In this document: one piece after another, positions 10,502-23,100 of the stretch | Position numbering within the stretch: position 1 is the stretch's first letter | How the letters are laid out: each line of letters starts with the position of its first letter | Assembly: GCF_025024155.1 (NCBI RefSeq) | Contig: NW_026251737.1 | Coordinates: 248,001-312,000 of the forward strand | Length of the DNA stretch: 64,000 bases | DNA from: Gamsiella multidivaricata | Taxonomy: Eukaryota; Mortierellomycota; Mortierellomycetes; Mortierellales; Mortierellaceae | Direction of reading: 5' to 3' | Position numbers and translations under genes: made by a program | The notes under the pieces: generated by a model | What the model saw: the letters and a program-made list of their open reading frames with translations, nothing else | The model's database searches: none | What the model was told of the DNA's origin: nothing

Positions 10502-12273
10502 ATGAGTAACGTCTCGCCAAGGTGGTTCCACGCCGCTGTAAGAGTCTTTTGTTCTTAACCGCACAGCTCCATGTCCCTTTCAATTACCGTATTCCTAATT
10601 CCCTTTGTCCAATTCTGCCACATACCAGGCCGCCATCAAGTCCACAATATACTTCACAGGTGGAACAACCCAGAGTGGTTCAGGAAAACAATATATCCTG
10701 GATGACACACTCGCCTTGGACCTCACACAACCATGGACCATCGACAACCCTCCTCTCACAAAGCTGTCTCCCATGACCGTGCCATTGAGTGGTCACTCCA
10801 TGAATCCCGTGCAGGGAACCACACAGCTGTTGGTTGCCGGTGGAGAGTCCAGCGCACCCCAATCATCACCCATTCTCATCTATCAGACCGCCGTGGGAGG
10901 CAGCTGGTCTGCCCCAACCTTCACTAAAAATGACACTGCATCCTTTCGTCGACTCTACCACGCCTCAATTGCTACTGGAAAGGACGGTGCTATACTCCAG
11001 GGAGGGTATCAAACCACAGTAGCCAATGGCACCGTGGTATCCTCCTTGGTGACCCTAAAGGCATCCAACAACTTCATGCCCCTTTCCACATCACCCGTCG
11101 CTCAGGCATCCAGTGCACCCGCACTTGCACGGCATACCATGACTCTTACCACTGACGGACAGGCGGTCATCCTAGGAGGGATCAATTCGCAGGGAGTGGT
11201 CGCAAATCTGTCAGTTGCCTATGTTCTGGACACACAAGCGAACAGTGGCGCATGGAATCCTGTATCCTTGTCTGGGACCCCGCCAGACCCACGCATGTCT
11301 TTCTCCACGGTCTTAGTTAATGCAACCACGATGCTGGTCTTTGGCGGCACGGCCGATTTCAAAACTGCGTTCACGACTCCGTTCTATCTCGATTTGCCCA
11401 CATGGACTTGGTCCTCGCCAGAGGCCCAAGGCGACGCGCCCCATCGCTGGGGTCACACTGCCACGATGGCTGGTACCTCAATGGTGGTGGCCTTCGGTTA
11501 GTCCACCCTTGATAATCACATCATAATTCCGGAAATAGCTTTATATTCGCACCAAGCTAACATTAGATCGCTGTAATGTCTACAACATAGGCACATCACC
11601 TCAGGCAGCGTCGGACCCAAGTAATATTGCAATCCTTGATACAACCTCTAATACATGGACACAGCGGTTTCGGCCAGTGGGGATGATGAGGCCAGATTCT
11701 CAAGATACGAACAATGGTCTGAGTATCGGCGCAGTCCTTGGAATCGCATTCGTGGTCACATTGCTCATTGTCGGCGGTGCATTCTACCTGTTGGTGCGTC
11801 GTCGCAAGCACCGTACGCGCAACACCATGGCAAGGGAGTACATGGGAGACCAGACCGCTCGATCGGCTATCAAGAGACAAGCGAGCGAGAGCTCAGGTTT
11901 CTTTGGAAAAGCAGGTTCATTCTTCGGCATGGGAGCCAAAGCACCGGCCAGCTCCAAGCGGTATTCGGATATGCCAATGTACTCTAATCCCATGGCCATT
12001 ACCTCCCGCATGACGCAGATGGGATACTCTCCTCTTAGTCTTGGCTACCCTGAGACGGTTGTGCAACACGGTTGTGGACAGGTCTCTGTTTCAGGTTACA
12101 TCTACCCCAAGCAGGCTTGTGTAGAGACGGAAAAGGAGCCTCAGGACGGACAAGAGACCGCGATTGTCTACCATATGCTCACACAGGCGCAGCAGGAGGC
12201 GCTCAAGTTGAGTAAGCAGCCAGCAACCAACAAAGACAAGAACAAGAGCAAGCTGTATCAGCTGGACTCTTAA
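10502..12273 (+). CDS. kelch-repeat protein with C-terminal membrane anchor
   Basis: Exons 10502..10537, 10629..11496 and 11591..12273 give 528 residues. The N-terminal two thirds are kelch-type beta-propeller repeats, seen as recurring TIYFTGG, QLLVAGG, GAILQGG, QAVILGG and MLVFGG strands with WG/HT blade signatures (HRWGHTATM). A single hydrophobic helix follows (GAVLGIAFVVTLLIVGG) and then an Arg/Lys-rich stop-transfer (VRRRKHR) and a cytosolic tail of about 140 residues rich in Ser and Gln. The topology suggests an extracellular or luminal propeller anchored by one helix. The modelled N-terminus (MSNVSPRWFHAA) goes straight into the first blade with no signal peptide, so a 5' exon may be missing; the ATG directly follows CACAG, a possible acceptor. 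Such proteins are common in Mucoromycota, with ligands unknown. Confidence 0.83.
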
Positions 12274-15200
12274 CATATACACCTATGATAGAATTAAACC
12301 CACCCATGTACATTTATTGCCTTTCATCTACTCCGAACCGAAGAACAAAAAAAACCTCACTTTGTTTCAAAGGTTATATCCAGACACAGGTGCTATTTTC
12401 ACCGCACTCCTTGAAATTTGATCATTGGTCATCATCGCTGAAGCACCGCGTTCTAATTGGACGTCGCGTAACCCGCATGTTTCCAGTTGATTGGCTGAAC
12501 CGCAAGCAAACCATCAAGACGGCACAGCAACAGCTACATATGAGACGCGATTGCTTGACCGCCTCTCTCGCGGATGCTCTATGATGGGTGAAAGGAATTG
12601 TGAGCTCCTTAGGTTGTCGTCGCAAACCGCTGCCCCTACGTACTACCGAATTCCGGTCCCCTCTTCCATTGCATCTCCCGGTGCGCGCAATTGTACTCCT
12701 CTGTGAGCAGCTTTCTAATGCACTCAGCAAACAAATATCATTTTTCTGTACCCCCTCATACACCATGTTTCATGCGCTGCCACCACGTCTTTGCTACATG
12801 TATGTCTGATCACCCGCTCATCGCATGTGGTCGGAAGTATAGAGCCGTAGCCACGAAATGAATCCCATTCAGAAGCCACTGATGAGAGCCGATCGTTATT
12901 CGGGCTTATTCCAGTCGGAACAGGTCTCGGGAAGCAGTTGCCACCAAACCTCAAGGGGGGAAGAGGGGAAAGTATGGACCTTCCCGTCTTTCACCCCATG
13001 ATCGGTCGACCGACATGTCAATAATATTCTGTCGTTTTCATCAACGCAGACATTTGCTCCAAGAACAGCTATCCGGAGGGACGCTATCTGCATAGAAGCC
13101 AAGTGAAGATTGATCGCATGTATTGCCCTCCATGGTTTGTCGCACAGTAGGAAATAGGCAACAGGCAACTAAAAAAAGAAAAAAGGATGTTTGGGGTCGA
13201 CTTTGGTCATCTCAATGTTTACAAGTGCCAACGTAGTGCTATACCTTTCTTGATAGACTATACCTCATACAAAAAACAATTGCCCATCCATCTTGCGGAG
13301 GAAGAAAAAAAGAAAAACAGATGGAAATAGTCATGTCGGCGGACAAAACTTGGTTGCACAGAAGAAATTGGCAGATTCGGCGTCAATGGGTTGGATCTGT
13401 CAATCCATAGGCTCTTTCGGTCGGCCAAACCAGAAACGACAAATTCCATGGCAGATAAAATGGGGTTTTTGAGAGGAGTCAAAGGCTCTAGTAAGACCAC
13501 AACAACTGGGCCCTCGCCTTTTTTTTTCTCCGCCTTGTAGTGCAATGTTTATTTCTTCATGGGCTGATCTCATAATCAAATGCACTCATCGTCCTCCGCT
13601 TTGCTCACATCCACACGCGTTGGTGCGAAAAAAAAAGGTTCAACATGTTCGTCCAGATATCTTTCCTTCTTCCTCCCGCTTCCAAACCTTCATAATTTAC
13701 TCCGAGGAGAGGCCCAAGCTGTTGACCCTGTTTTTTTTTGTCTCATACTATTATAAATCGCTCACATAAAAATGTCTGCCTACGCACATGGGCTCCGTCA
13801 GGTCAAATCACCGACGTTAATCTTATGGATGTGCAATCTTGGTTGTACCTCGTTCAATGCAAGGGAGGTCTCGACAATTATGTTTTATCCACCTCATGCC
13901 GCATTCTGTTACCTAACTCGTCTCTCTCCCTATCAACTTATCCAGCTGAACACAAAGTTTGGTAAATCTCAACCACGATGGTAATTCATGCAAAGAGAAA
14001 AAAAGAGATGAACCAAAGGGGGAACCCGCATTCCTTACATGATTGAGCTGCTTTCCTTTGCATCCTTTTAGACCCCTCCCCTACTGATTGTCTATGCCCC
14101 TGACATTTTTTGTGGAGGTCTTTTCTGAAATGTCTGACACGTTCTATTTTTCGCTCCCTTGCTTACAACTTGGATGGTACTCTCGTCACCTCTACGCGAG
14201 CATCAAATATTTGATGGGGACAAGACGGAAATTTTTGGCGCCCGGGCGGATCAGCTGGTCACCATTCCCTGTTCCATGGCGACCGTTTGCTTTGTTGTGT
14301 TAACACTCTGGGTAGAAGTGGAAGTGCTCATCTTTTTTGTGTATGCAAGGCATTACACCCGAATGAGCCCCACTTAACCTTAACAAATGCAAACCAGAAT
14401 GCTCATACTCAATGAAGAGGGACAGCCCACACAACAATATTGGGCGGCAACCTTGACGTCGTAACCAGAAGACGGATAGAAAGAGCGCGAATGTATGCGC
14501 TTGGAGGGCATGAGACACGTGGTGTTTGATGTTAGCAAGCTATAGATGGCCTAAAGCATTAAAAAAAATGGGATCATACACTGGACTAACCTAGTGAGGA
14601 GTAGTGATGAGGGTGATTGCCGCTGTAGGGCGCTGTCATTCAGAGCCACGCTATTTTCATCTAATGCTTTTGCGCTCACAGTTCCCCTCGTTTGTACCCT
14701 GACAGGCATGCACTGCAGGTTTGAGGGGGGAAAGGCGGGAGTATTTGCTAGCTTGAAATGCACAGGTATAATAATAATTACATAAGGGAGCGCAGGTTTG
14801 GGTGGAAATAGTCCAACCAAAATCAGCGGAAGCAGGAAAAGCGCATGCTTTCGTTCTTGCGAATAAGAGAGTCAAGATCTTTCGACCTCCAATGGTCGCG
14901 GCAAGATAGCGGCTCCTGGTTTTACAAATCTTGATTACTCACCCCAAATCGCGCCCTATTTGCTCTACTGAAGTGCTTTACATTTCGTTCTAATTTTTTT
15001 TGTGGTACCATCCTTGCTTATTAGATGCATTGTGCATGCTAGACTCTATCCTATAATTCCACGTACCCTCGCTCTCGAGGGAACAACAGCGGACGGGAAG
15101 ACGTCAAGGACGAATCGGGGAAGGATAACAGTCGTGCATCTTTCTTTGCAAAACGGGAGGTTTATGTTCGCTATCATTTGGACTTGAATTATGTCCGCAA

Positions 15201-17231
15201 GCCGTGCTGTGTTTCCAAAGTGAGCTCTTCCATTTTACATCCGCTACTCATGGACTTCACGACAATTGAAGATGCTTGCTCAGGGGATGTCTTGTGGAAA
15301 GTACAGAACGACGAGCAGCTGAATTCTTTATTTAATAAGATCTCGGTGTTGGTTGTTTGCTGTGCTGTGTTCTTTCATTCATGAAGAGCGTACCATGGCC
15401 GATCCTCCCTTTTTCATTTCGGCCGCTTGTTCCAAGGGCTTATGCTAATAAATATGACTTTTTAATGGTGGCGAGCAAATGATACAAGCAGACAATTCAA
15501 CGGACTGGAGGAGATGAGGCGGTGAGACGAAAGAGCTAGGGACTGTACCTGAGGAGGACGAGTATAGATATATAAATAAATAAGATCAGGACTGAATTGG
15601 CGTATTCTACACATTTACGCATTGAGGTTTCTGTACCATTTAGACCTCCCTCTGTTGCTTTGCAGTATGAGCATTTGTCTTTGTTTTTGCGCGCTGGTTT
15701 TGTGGTGTTGCTGTGCTGCACCACCGGCATATATTCAGTTCTTTCCCCCTGCCTGTCTTAATGGTATTCTGAATACATCCGACTGAATGAATGGGAAGCG
15801 GGGGAGAAAGGGGAAAAAACAGAGAGAGCATTGCATTTTTTTTTTTACTTTCACTCACTCACTCTTTCTTTTTTCTTCTCTTTCCCCCTTTTCCTCTCCT
15901 CCCATCCCGCGTCCACCTCCTGCCCGTCCATCTTCTTCTCATTTCTTTTCGCTTCTCTCTCTTATTCCCCTCTCTTTCCCTCCTGCTATCTCGCTCCAAC
16001 CCCTAGCCGTCAATCTTCACCCGTCAACGTATGTTTCCCGCTCTTTGCGTCCAATTCGTTACTCGGAGTACTATCCCCTCTTGTTCCCTAGCCAATTCAA
16101 CTGCACGTCCAAAGAGACCAGCCATTCCATCGACATCTCTTTCTCCGAATGTTTCTGAGAATGTGAAATTCTTGATTGTATTTTGTTTCTGGCGTTGATG
16201 TCTCCCCCTTTCTCCCCCCAGAGGGTAATAGTCTCAGATTACTTTCTCAATCTGCTGTTTCCTTGGCACGTCCCCCCCTGTCCCCTTGTCACCCAAAGTT
16301 CAGGTACACTTACTTAACACAACAGCATACTATTGAACCTACGCATACATCCCATTCTATCCTCACCCTCCATGCATCTCTCAGCAGTCGGGGCGCCAAC
16401 CAATCTGCTTACAAAAGGCACGTCGCCCTGTTCTTTCTCTCGTGTGATCCCATTACTATTATTACTATTATTATGGTTATTGTGTTGTGTTATCATATAT
16501 TATATTGTACTATATTCGCATCGCATTCAACAACAGATTACGTCCCACATGCACACAGCCGTGGCGGCTCTCTGGGGAAGAAGAAAGAAGCGAGGATGGA
16601 AAGGAAACACACTGTATTACATTATAAGGGACCACCCGCAAGGGCCGTTGGGCCGTTGAAAAATGTAAAACGAGACAGCATACGGGAGGGGAGAGGGGAG
16701 AGGGGTGGGGGGTGGGGGGAGGGAGGGGGAGGAAGGGGTCCTGTGCGGTTGTCCCTGACCCAAGGGCGAGAATGAGCGAGAGTCTTTCTCGGTGGTCTTT
16801 GCATCGGCCACATCTGACCAAGACGGGGTGCAGGGACCATTGCCCTGACCCATCATCATCTCCATCATCATCCTTCTTCATCTTTCATCTCTCATCTCAT
16901 CTCATCATCCTCATCTCTGTTTCCCTTTCTTTCTCCTGCTTACTTAGTGTCATCGTTTTTATTATTTTAGTTTCCGCTTACTGCCAACGCGTCCGGTCCC
17001 TCGCAAAGCGAACACAACAGCAAGCAAGGGCTCGTTTTTTGATCGCACAACACCTGCACTCGCAGCATCCCGATCGTCCCCCCGCCTACATTCCTCACCA
17101 GCAAACAAGCCCCACGCAAGGGTCAACCCCGTCCTCAACCAACCCTCGCATCTACACCACAGCTCGCCCTGTCATCCTCACTTTCTCCCCATCCAACTTC
17201 AGCTGCGGCACACTCACAGCCTCTATCCGGC
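12274..17231. other. 5 kb region without recognisable genes
   Basis: Many short open frames occur on both strands, none with a domain, plausible exon chain or consistent composition. The right part (about 15830-17230) is strongly pyrimidine-rich on the plus strand and probably holds the promoter and long leader of the bZIP gene. A good donor-like site (CAACGTATGT near 16025) could start a 5' UTR intron. A G-rich stretch lies near 16685-16740. The left part (12300-15700) shows A/T runs only. A minus-strand frame at 12896-13168 looks slightly protein-like, but I could not extend it. Confidence 0.5.
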
Positions 17232-19701
17232 ATGCTCGGTCCTGGTCCTGGCCCTGCGCCTACGCCTTCGCTGACACTCCCTCCCCTCAGGGAGCTGGAC
17301 AAGTCTCTTGGACCTGAATCTGATCATGGCCGCTTTCCTACTCACCATGCTGCCCCTCAAGGCCAGCCTCGGACACAGTCATCTGATCCTCATCTTCATC
17401 AACACTTTCATCAGCAACGACCTCACACACAAACACCACCGTATTCTCAACCGTCCTCTCAGCATGGTTACCCGAGCCATGACCAGATTAGCCGCTATTC
17501 TTCCTCTTCATCCGGATCGCTACCAGGTAAGATACGACTCTGATTTGGGAATGTTGGTCGACACAACAATGTATATTGCTCATGCTTATGCTAATCCACA
17601 AGGGGAAAACAGAATGCACCAACATTGAAGTTCCGGACAATCGACACTACCTTCTGTATTACGAGAAATGTGTGTCAGCAAAGGTCTACAGTTATACAGC
17701 GCTCGATCGCATCTTATTTTAACTCGTATTACCCATGGGGGCATTAATGAATTAATTATAGATTCGGCTCCTTCAACAACGACAAGCTCGAGTCTCTCGA
17801 GGGCTGACTCGCTATCAACCATGGAGTACCTGCAGTCCAACTCCCACGCACAGGGGGGTCCTCCTCATCGACGCGCCAGTCCCGATGCAAACGCGTCTGC
17901 AAACGCGTCTGCAGTCCAGGGCGCGACAAATGCAGCCAATCAGCAGTTAGATTCAGAATCCAAGACCACAGCCGCCACGGCAGGAACGACCTCTGACGCG
18001 AAAGATACCAGCAGCAAATCCACCGCAGAGCAAGGGCGCAACTCAAGTAAGCGCGCGGCCCAAAACCGAGCTGCTCAAAGAGCATTCCGTCAGCGAAAAG
18101 ATCTCTATGTCCGGGAGCTAGAACGTAAGGCCGAGTTGTTGCAGGTCGCTGAGAGCCAACTGATCACCTTAGCCGCACGTAATCGCGAGCTGGAGGCCAT
18201 GTTTGCAGCTCAACAGCAGAAGCAACATCATATGTCGTCGTCGCCCTTACCGTCGCCGCTTCCGCAACACGATCCCCATGGCTCGGGGCCGACAGGGACT
18301 ACAGGACCGATGGGACGCGGAAGCGAATGGGATCGGGAACGAGAATGGGCTCGGGAGAGGGCTCCCTTTGAGAATAGCGGACCTTACGATCACTTTCACT
18401 CGCCCTCATCGCCCATGCGGCCGGCTATCGGACGCCATTCTTCAGCCCAGCATCTGCGACAGGCCTACAGCGCATCGTCGCCACCACTCTCGAATGGCTC
18501 GTCCTATAAGCACCTGTCACTGAACAGCAAGCTGTCGATGCACTTTCAGCAACAGCGACCAGACTCTGACCATGAAATCGAGATGCAAGGCCGGCCTCTC
18601 CGTCACCTTCACCGCCATCCATCCGAGTCCTCACTGAACCTAAGCCGGATAGGCTCTTTTCCAACACACGTCACCAATGATACTAAGGAGGAGGACTACG
18701 GAGTCGCATCGCGCATCCATAGCTTCCGCAGCCCAATGGATTCTCGTGGAGTCGAGATGTCGTCCCCGTCGTCCAGCAATAAGTCCCCGATGTCGGGCCC
18801 TCACGATACCACGATGCATCACTATCCAAGTTCCCCGCTTTCCCCGACTCATGAGCGGATGCCTCTCTATACCACAGCCCCGAATCCTCGATCGGCCGGC
18901 GGCACCAGTTCCGGATCCATCCCGTCGCCTACCATGGCCGGACATGGCGAATTACCTTTCGGACCTTCGTCCTCGTCTGCTTCGTCGCCGTATGATCTGA
19001 ACAAGAAGCGGCCCAGTGATGGAACCGTCAGCTGGAGTGGAGGCACCGCAGATCTCTACAGGAACGCACAGGACGGGCTTGCACACCCGTACTATCATGC
19101 GGTCAAGAAACAATCCAGCTGGAGCTCACTCTCTGAACAACGACGACTCCATGCTGTGAAGAAGCAACCGAGTTGGGGATCGATCTCTGAACATCGGCAT
19201 CATTGGCGGACCAAGACCGAAAGCCCCGAAATGATGTCTGCGGACGTACGGTTCGGTGGAAGCGCTCCAGCCCTGCCCAGGATTCCGGCACAGTTTTCTC
19301 AACAGCAACAATCACAGCAACAACCACAGCAACAACAGCAACAACAGCAGAGGCCGCCACCACCGCAGCAGCAACATAGTTTTGAGCGCGAGTATCCATC
19401 CTCACCAGCACCCTTTTCGTACTCACCCACGGCCTCCCATGCACAGCAGCAGCAGCAGCAAGGACAGCATGCAAGGCAGTCTTCGGATTACTACAGCCAG
19501 GCAAGACCGCCAGCACCTCCTTCGTCATCGTCGTATGATGGACATGGGCCTTCGGACATGGAAATCGTTCAAGAGGGTACTCCGGTCCCTAGTGGCAATA
19601 ATGGTGCATACGGACACCAAGGGGGTCATGAAGCGGAACCGTATGAAGCTGAGCGGGAACGGGAGGAGCGGTACGGAAGGCCGGATCAGCATTCGCCCTG
19701 A
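17232..19701 (+). CDS. bZIP transcription factor, Yap/Pap1 type
   Basis: Sequence-specific DNA-binding protein of 744 residues. Exons 17232..17526 and 17762..19701; the junction reads SLP|DSAPSTT in frame. The basic region KRAAQNRAAQRAFRQRK carries the fungal Pap1/Yap NxxAQxxFR signature, which distinguishes AP-1-like fungal factors from Gcn4. A leucine zipper follows directly (LERKAELLQVAESQLITLAARNRELEAMF in two parts, heptad L/A positions). Both flanks are disordered: a Pro/His/Gln-rich N-terminus, a short NASANASA repeat, and a Ser/Pro/Gln-rich C-terminal half with several poly-Gln runs. No Cys-rich redox domain of the Yap1 kind is visible, so a role in oxidative stress should not be assumed. 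The stop is 475 bases from the convergent coiled-coil gene. Confidence 0.9.
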
Positions 19702-20067
19702 ACGAGATGTCCCTTTTAAGAAGGCGATTGTTGACGTCTGTGGGGAATGTATGAGGATAAGGCGATTTCTAGTGGAAGGAACGTCAAGTGCTGGTCAGTG
19801 CTTTGAAAGCATACGAGGGGATGAAGAGGGGAAGAAGGCGCGATATAATTGTAAAATATAATAATCTCAAAAAGCGACATTTTAATAAATAAACATCCAG
19901 CTTGTGTTTCCCTTGAGCTCTTTGTCTGCTCTTTGTCTACTCTGGAAGAATACTGCTTTTCTAATCAGTTGAACGATCGTACCGGAGGACGATAACGGCG
20001 TTTTAGGTATACGAGTATACGTTACATGGTCGTCAATTGATTTTATTTTGTGTGTGTAGATGAATCG

Positions 20068-20113
<46 letters not shown>

Positions 20114-20176
20114 CGTTATGTGTGTGTATGGGGGGGGGGGGTCATTAAATAAAAAAGAAGCTGGAGAAAAGGACCT
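19702..20176. other. convergent 3' region with GT microsatellite
   Basis: The 3' ends of two convergent genes flank this stretch. Overlapping AATAAA-like signals (TAATAAATAAA near 19883) could serve the plus-strand gene. A (GT)n repeat and a 12-base G run lie at its right end, close to the stop of the minus-strand gene. Confidence 0.6.
20070..20141. repeat. (GT)20 microsatellite followed by interrupted GT and poly-G
   Basis: A perfect GT dinucleotide tract of about 40 bases (20070-20109) is followed by imperfect GTGC/TGTG and a run of 12 G (20130-20141). It lies within the probable 3' UTR of the coiled-coil gene. Confidence 0.95.
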
Positions 20177-23100
20177 TTAGGAAGGCTGTCGGGCCATATC
20201 CAGGGCGACCATGAGCTCCATATTCTTCTCCATGATCTCTGCAGCAGCCTCTTCGGCCTTGGCCATCTTGCGTTCCAAAAGACCCATCTGGTCAGTCCAC
20301 TTCTGCTGCCGCTTTTCGTACATCCTCTGGATTTCTTCTTTGTCGTCCTCCGATACAGAATGAGACTCGTTCGCCAAAGTCTTATCCTGAAGGGCCTTAG
20401 AAGAGGAAGGAGAAGAAGAGTCCAGCAAGGCTGCGAGATCAAACTCAGCGAGGATGGCACGCAGCCTTCGGTTTTCGCGTTCGACTTGTTCGATCCGGTA
20501 TCGGTCCTCTTCGTGCTGCAACTGTTCGATCGCCAACTGTCGCTCGAGTGACTTCTGCGTCTGCGTCCATGCCTCCTTCTCATCCTCCAGCGTCGAAACC
20601 ATCTGTTCCTGCAGAAACATCCTCTCCTCCAACGCATCGTTCCTGTCCAATTGTTCCTTCACCCGCATCTGAAGCACCTTCTCCCGCGCAAGAGATTCCT
20701 GTCGTTCGAGCCTCAAACTCCTCTCCAGTTCTTCTTTTCCATTGTTGCTGATGAGAGCCGCGGTGGCCGCGGAGTTGGATTGCTCCGAGAGCTCCGTCAA
20801 GGCGTTCGCGTGTTCCATCACGACCTTCTCGAGTACCTCATCATGATCTCGTTGGATCTGCTCAACCTCTGCGGCGTGTTCGGATTCGAGGTGCGCGAGT
20901 TTCGAGCTCAGCCGTTGGACAGTGTCCTGCAATGTCCGGTACTGGGCTTCTTCCTGATGGAGCCTTGCGGTCAGAGTCTCAACTTCGTGTTCGTGGGTCG
21001 AGCGTTCCGAACGCAGCGCGACAAGCTCTTGTTGAAGCGAGGTCATGGCAGTGATATCCTGACGGTCGTTCTGACCCTGATGAGAAGCACTCGAGTCCTC
21101 GTTCGAGTCGAGGGTTTGCAGAGCCTCAAGTTTGAGCTCAAGCTCCTCGCGTGCCCGCTGGTCCCGGGTAGCGATCTGTTCTTGCTCGGAAAGCAGGTCC
21201 CGAAGGCGTTGAATTTCCTCCTTACTGTCCGACACCTCCTTCTCCAAAAACGACCGCTCCGCATGTAACAACGAAACATCGCCCTCAACATATCCAGTAC
21301 TGTTATTCGAAGAAGGGTGGTTGGACCGTCGCTCTGTCATCAGTTTCTGGATCGTCTGCTCCTTCTCGCTCAATTGCACCCTCAGTACCTCGACCTCCGG
21401 CTGAAGCTCCAGGGTCATCTCACCCGTAACCTTTGCCTGGTCTTGCCGAGCGATACATTCCTTCATCTGCACATCCCGCCATTCCTGAACCTGCTTTAAT
21501 GCCAGCTGCAGCTTCGCGTGATCGTCCTGCGGATCCCTGAACGCGTGCTCCTCCAAAACCGCCACCTGGTTCACGAGCGCATCCCGCTCCAATGTCAGCT
21601 GCTCCACCCGGAACTGCAGCTCGCCACCATCTCGGACCCGACTCGAGAGCTCACTGCTGATCGTCTCCAACTCCTTCTCCAATGTGCTAACCCTCTTCTT
21701 CAGGCGCAAGATCTGAGACTGATGATTCGGCGACGCTGCGGCCTGCTGGTGTGGGAAGATTGACTCGCCCAATTCAGGACTCATGGACGCCAAAGACGCC
21801 GGCGTTGGCAATGAATCTTGACCGAGCCCGCTTTCAGAAAGTAACTGGGGTGTCGGTAGAACCAGCTCCTTACTTCCAGATGCCTTCCTCCGTCGCTGTG
21901 TCGCCATATCGCCCGTCAGAGGTGGTGGTGCAGATGTCGGCGGTGGCGGTAACGACGGTAGCGGTAGAGACGGAGGTGCCTGTTGGATCGCGCTGTCGAT
22001 CGCAATGTTGTTCGCACTGCTGATCGAAGCAATAGATCCGGCTCGCGCTCTTGGAGTGGTCGGAGGCAAGATTGACGAGGCCGGTGGGTTCGGTTTGATG
22101 CGACGACCTGCGGGAGAACTTTTCCGAGCAACACCGGCAGGGCTACCACTCGTACTGTTAGCAGGCGCTGATATCGTGGGGATGGGCACAGGGCCCGTTG
22201 GAGGTCGGATGCCACCGCTGACAGGTGTAGTTGGTCGCGATCGCGAGAACGTGGGGGAAGCCGATCGATTGGGGGAGGCCATAAGACCGGCACCGTCGTC
22301 CATGGAGGCCAGGAGCTGTTGCCGGTTTGGGGGGCCTGTAGGGATAGGTATATTTTCTTCCGACACCATCCCCAGCGGAGTCGTGGCGCGTGGACGTGAG
22401 GACGGTGGACTGGGCATCAGTTTAGAGGTATTCTGGTTCCTGGACGCTTGGGCTCTATGCGGTGCTTGTAGTTGTTGAAGGTCATATTGAATCTGTTTGA
22501 TTTGAATGTCAGCCTCGTCGATCTTCGGAAGTGTCGAGTGGCCGGCCGAAAGCTCACTATCATGATCGGTCATGTAGTGGTTTGATGAGGATAGAGCGGC
22601 GACTTCGTCGACATCGGATTGGCTCAGCGTATGACTCAATCTTAGCTGGGATTTGGTCGTCAAAGGTGGTTTCGTGCCGTTATAAGAGTTTCGGTCCGTA
22701 GCTCTCTTATTCGGTCCATGTCGCTCAGGTGCGTTAGGGGATGCCATTTGACTACCGCTGTCATTGTCAGCATGTAGTAAGGACTGGTTGCCCCTGGCCA
22801 TAGCATTGCCCTTGATCAAATCATCCCGAAGCGCTACGCTCTCATCCTCCCACGACCGCCTCGTGGGGTTACCGACTGTTGATCCTAGGCGTGATACATC
22901 ATCAATCGCCGGAAGAACCTGTACTGGCGACATGGCTTCACTGGGCGAGTGCTGCACACCACTGCTTCGTCTCATCTGATTAGTAAAGAGCCTGTTCGGA
23001 CCTTCACCAAACGAAGTCGGTAAACTGCTTCTCCGTCTGAGCTTTCGATCCTCTGCAGACACTGACAAATGACCCGGCTGAGAACTATCGGGACTAGGGA

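Noticed and set aside
16176..16775. 199-codon plus-strand frame in the bZIP upstream region
   Set aside because: Ends in a G-rich low-complexity tract, with no domain and several equally long overlapping frames on both strands.
20089..20118. GT tract as telomere-like repeat
   Set aside because: Simple GT dinucleotides between two ordinary convergent genes, not a fungal telomere unit.
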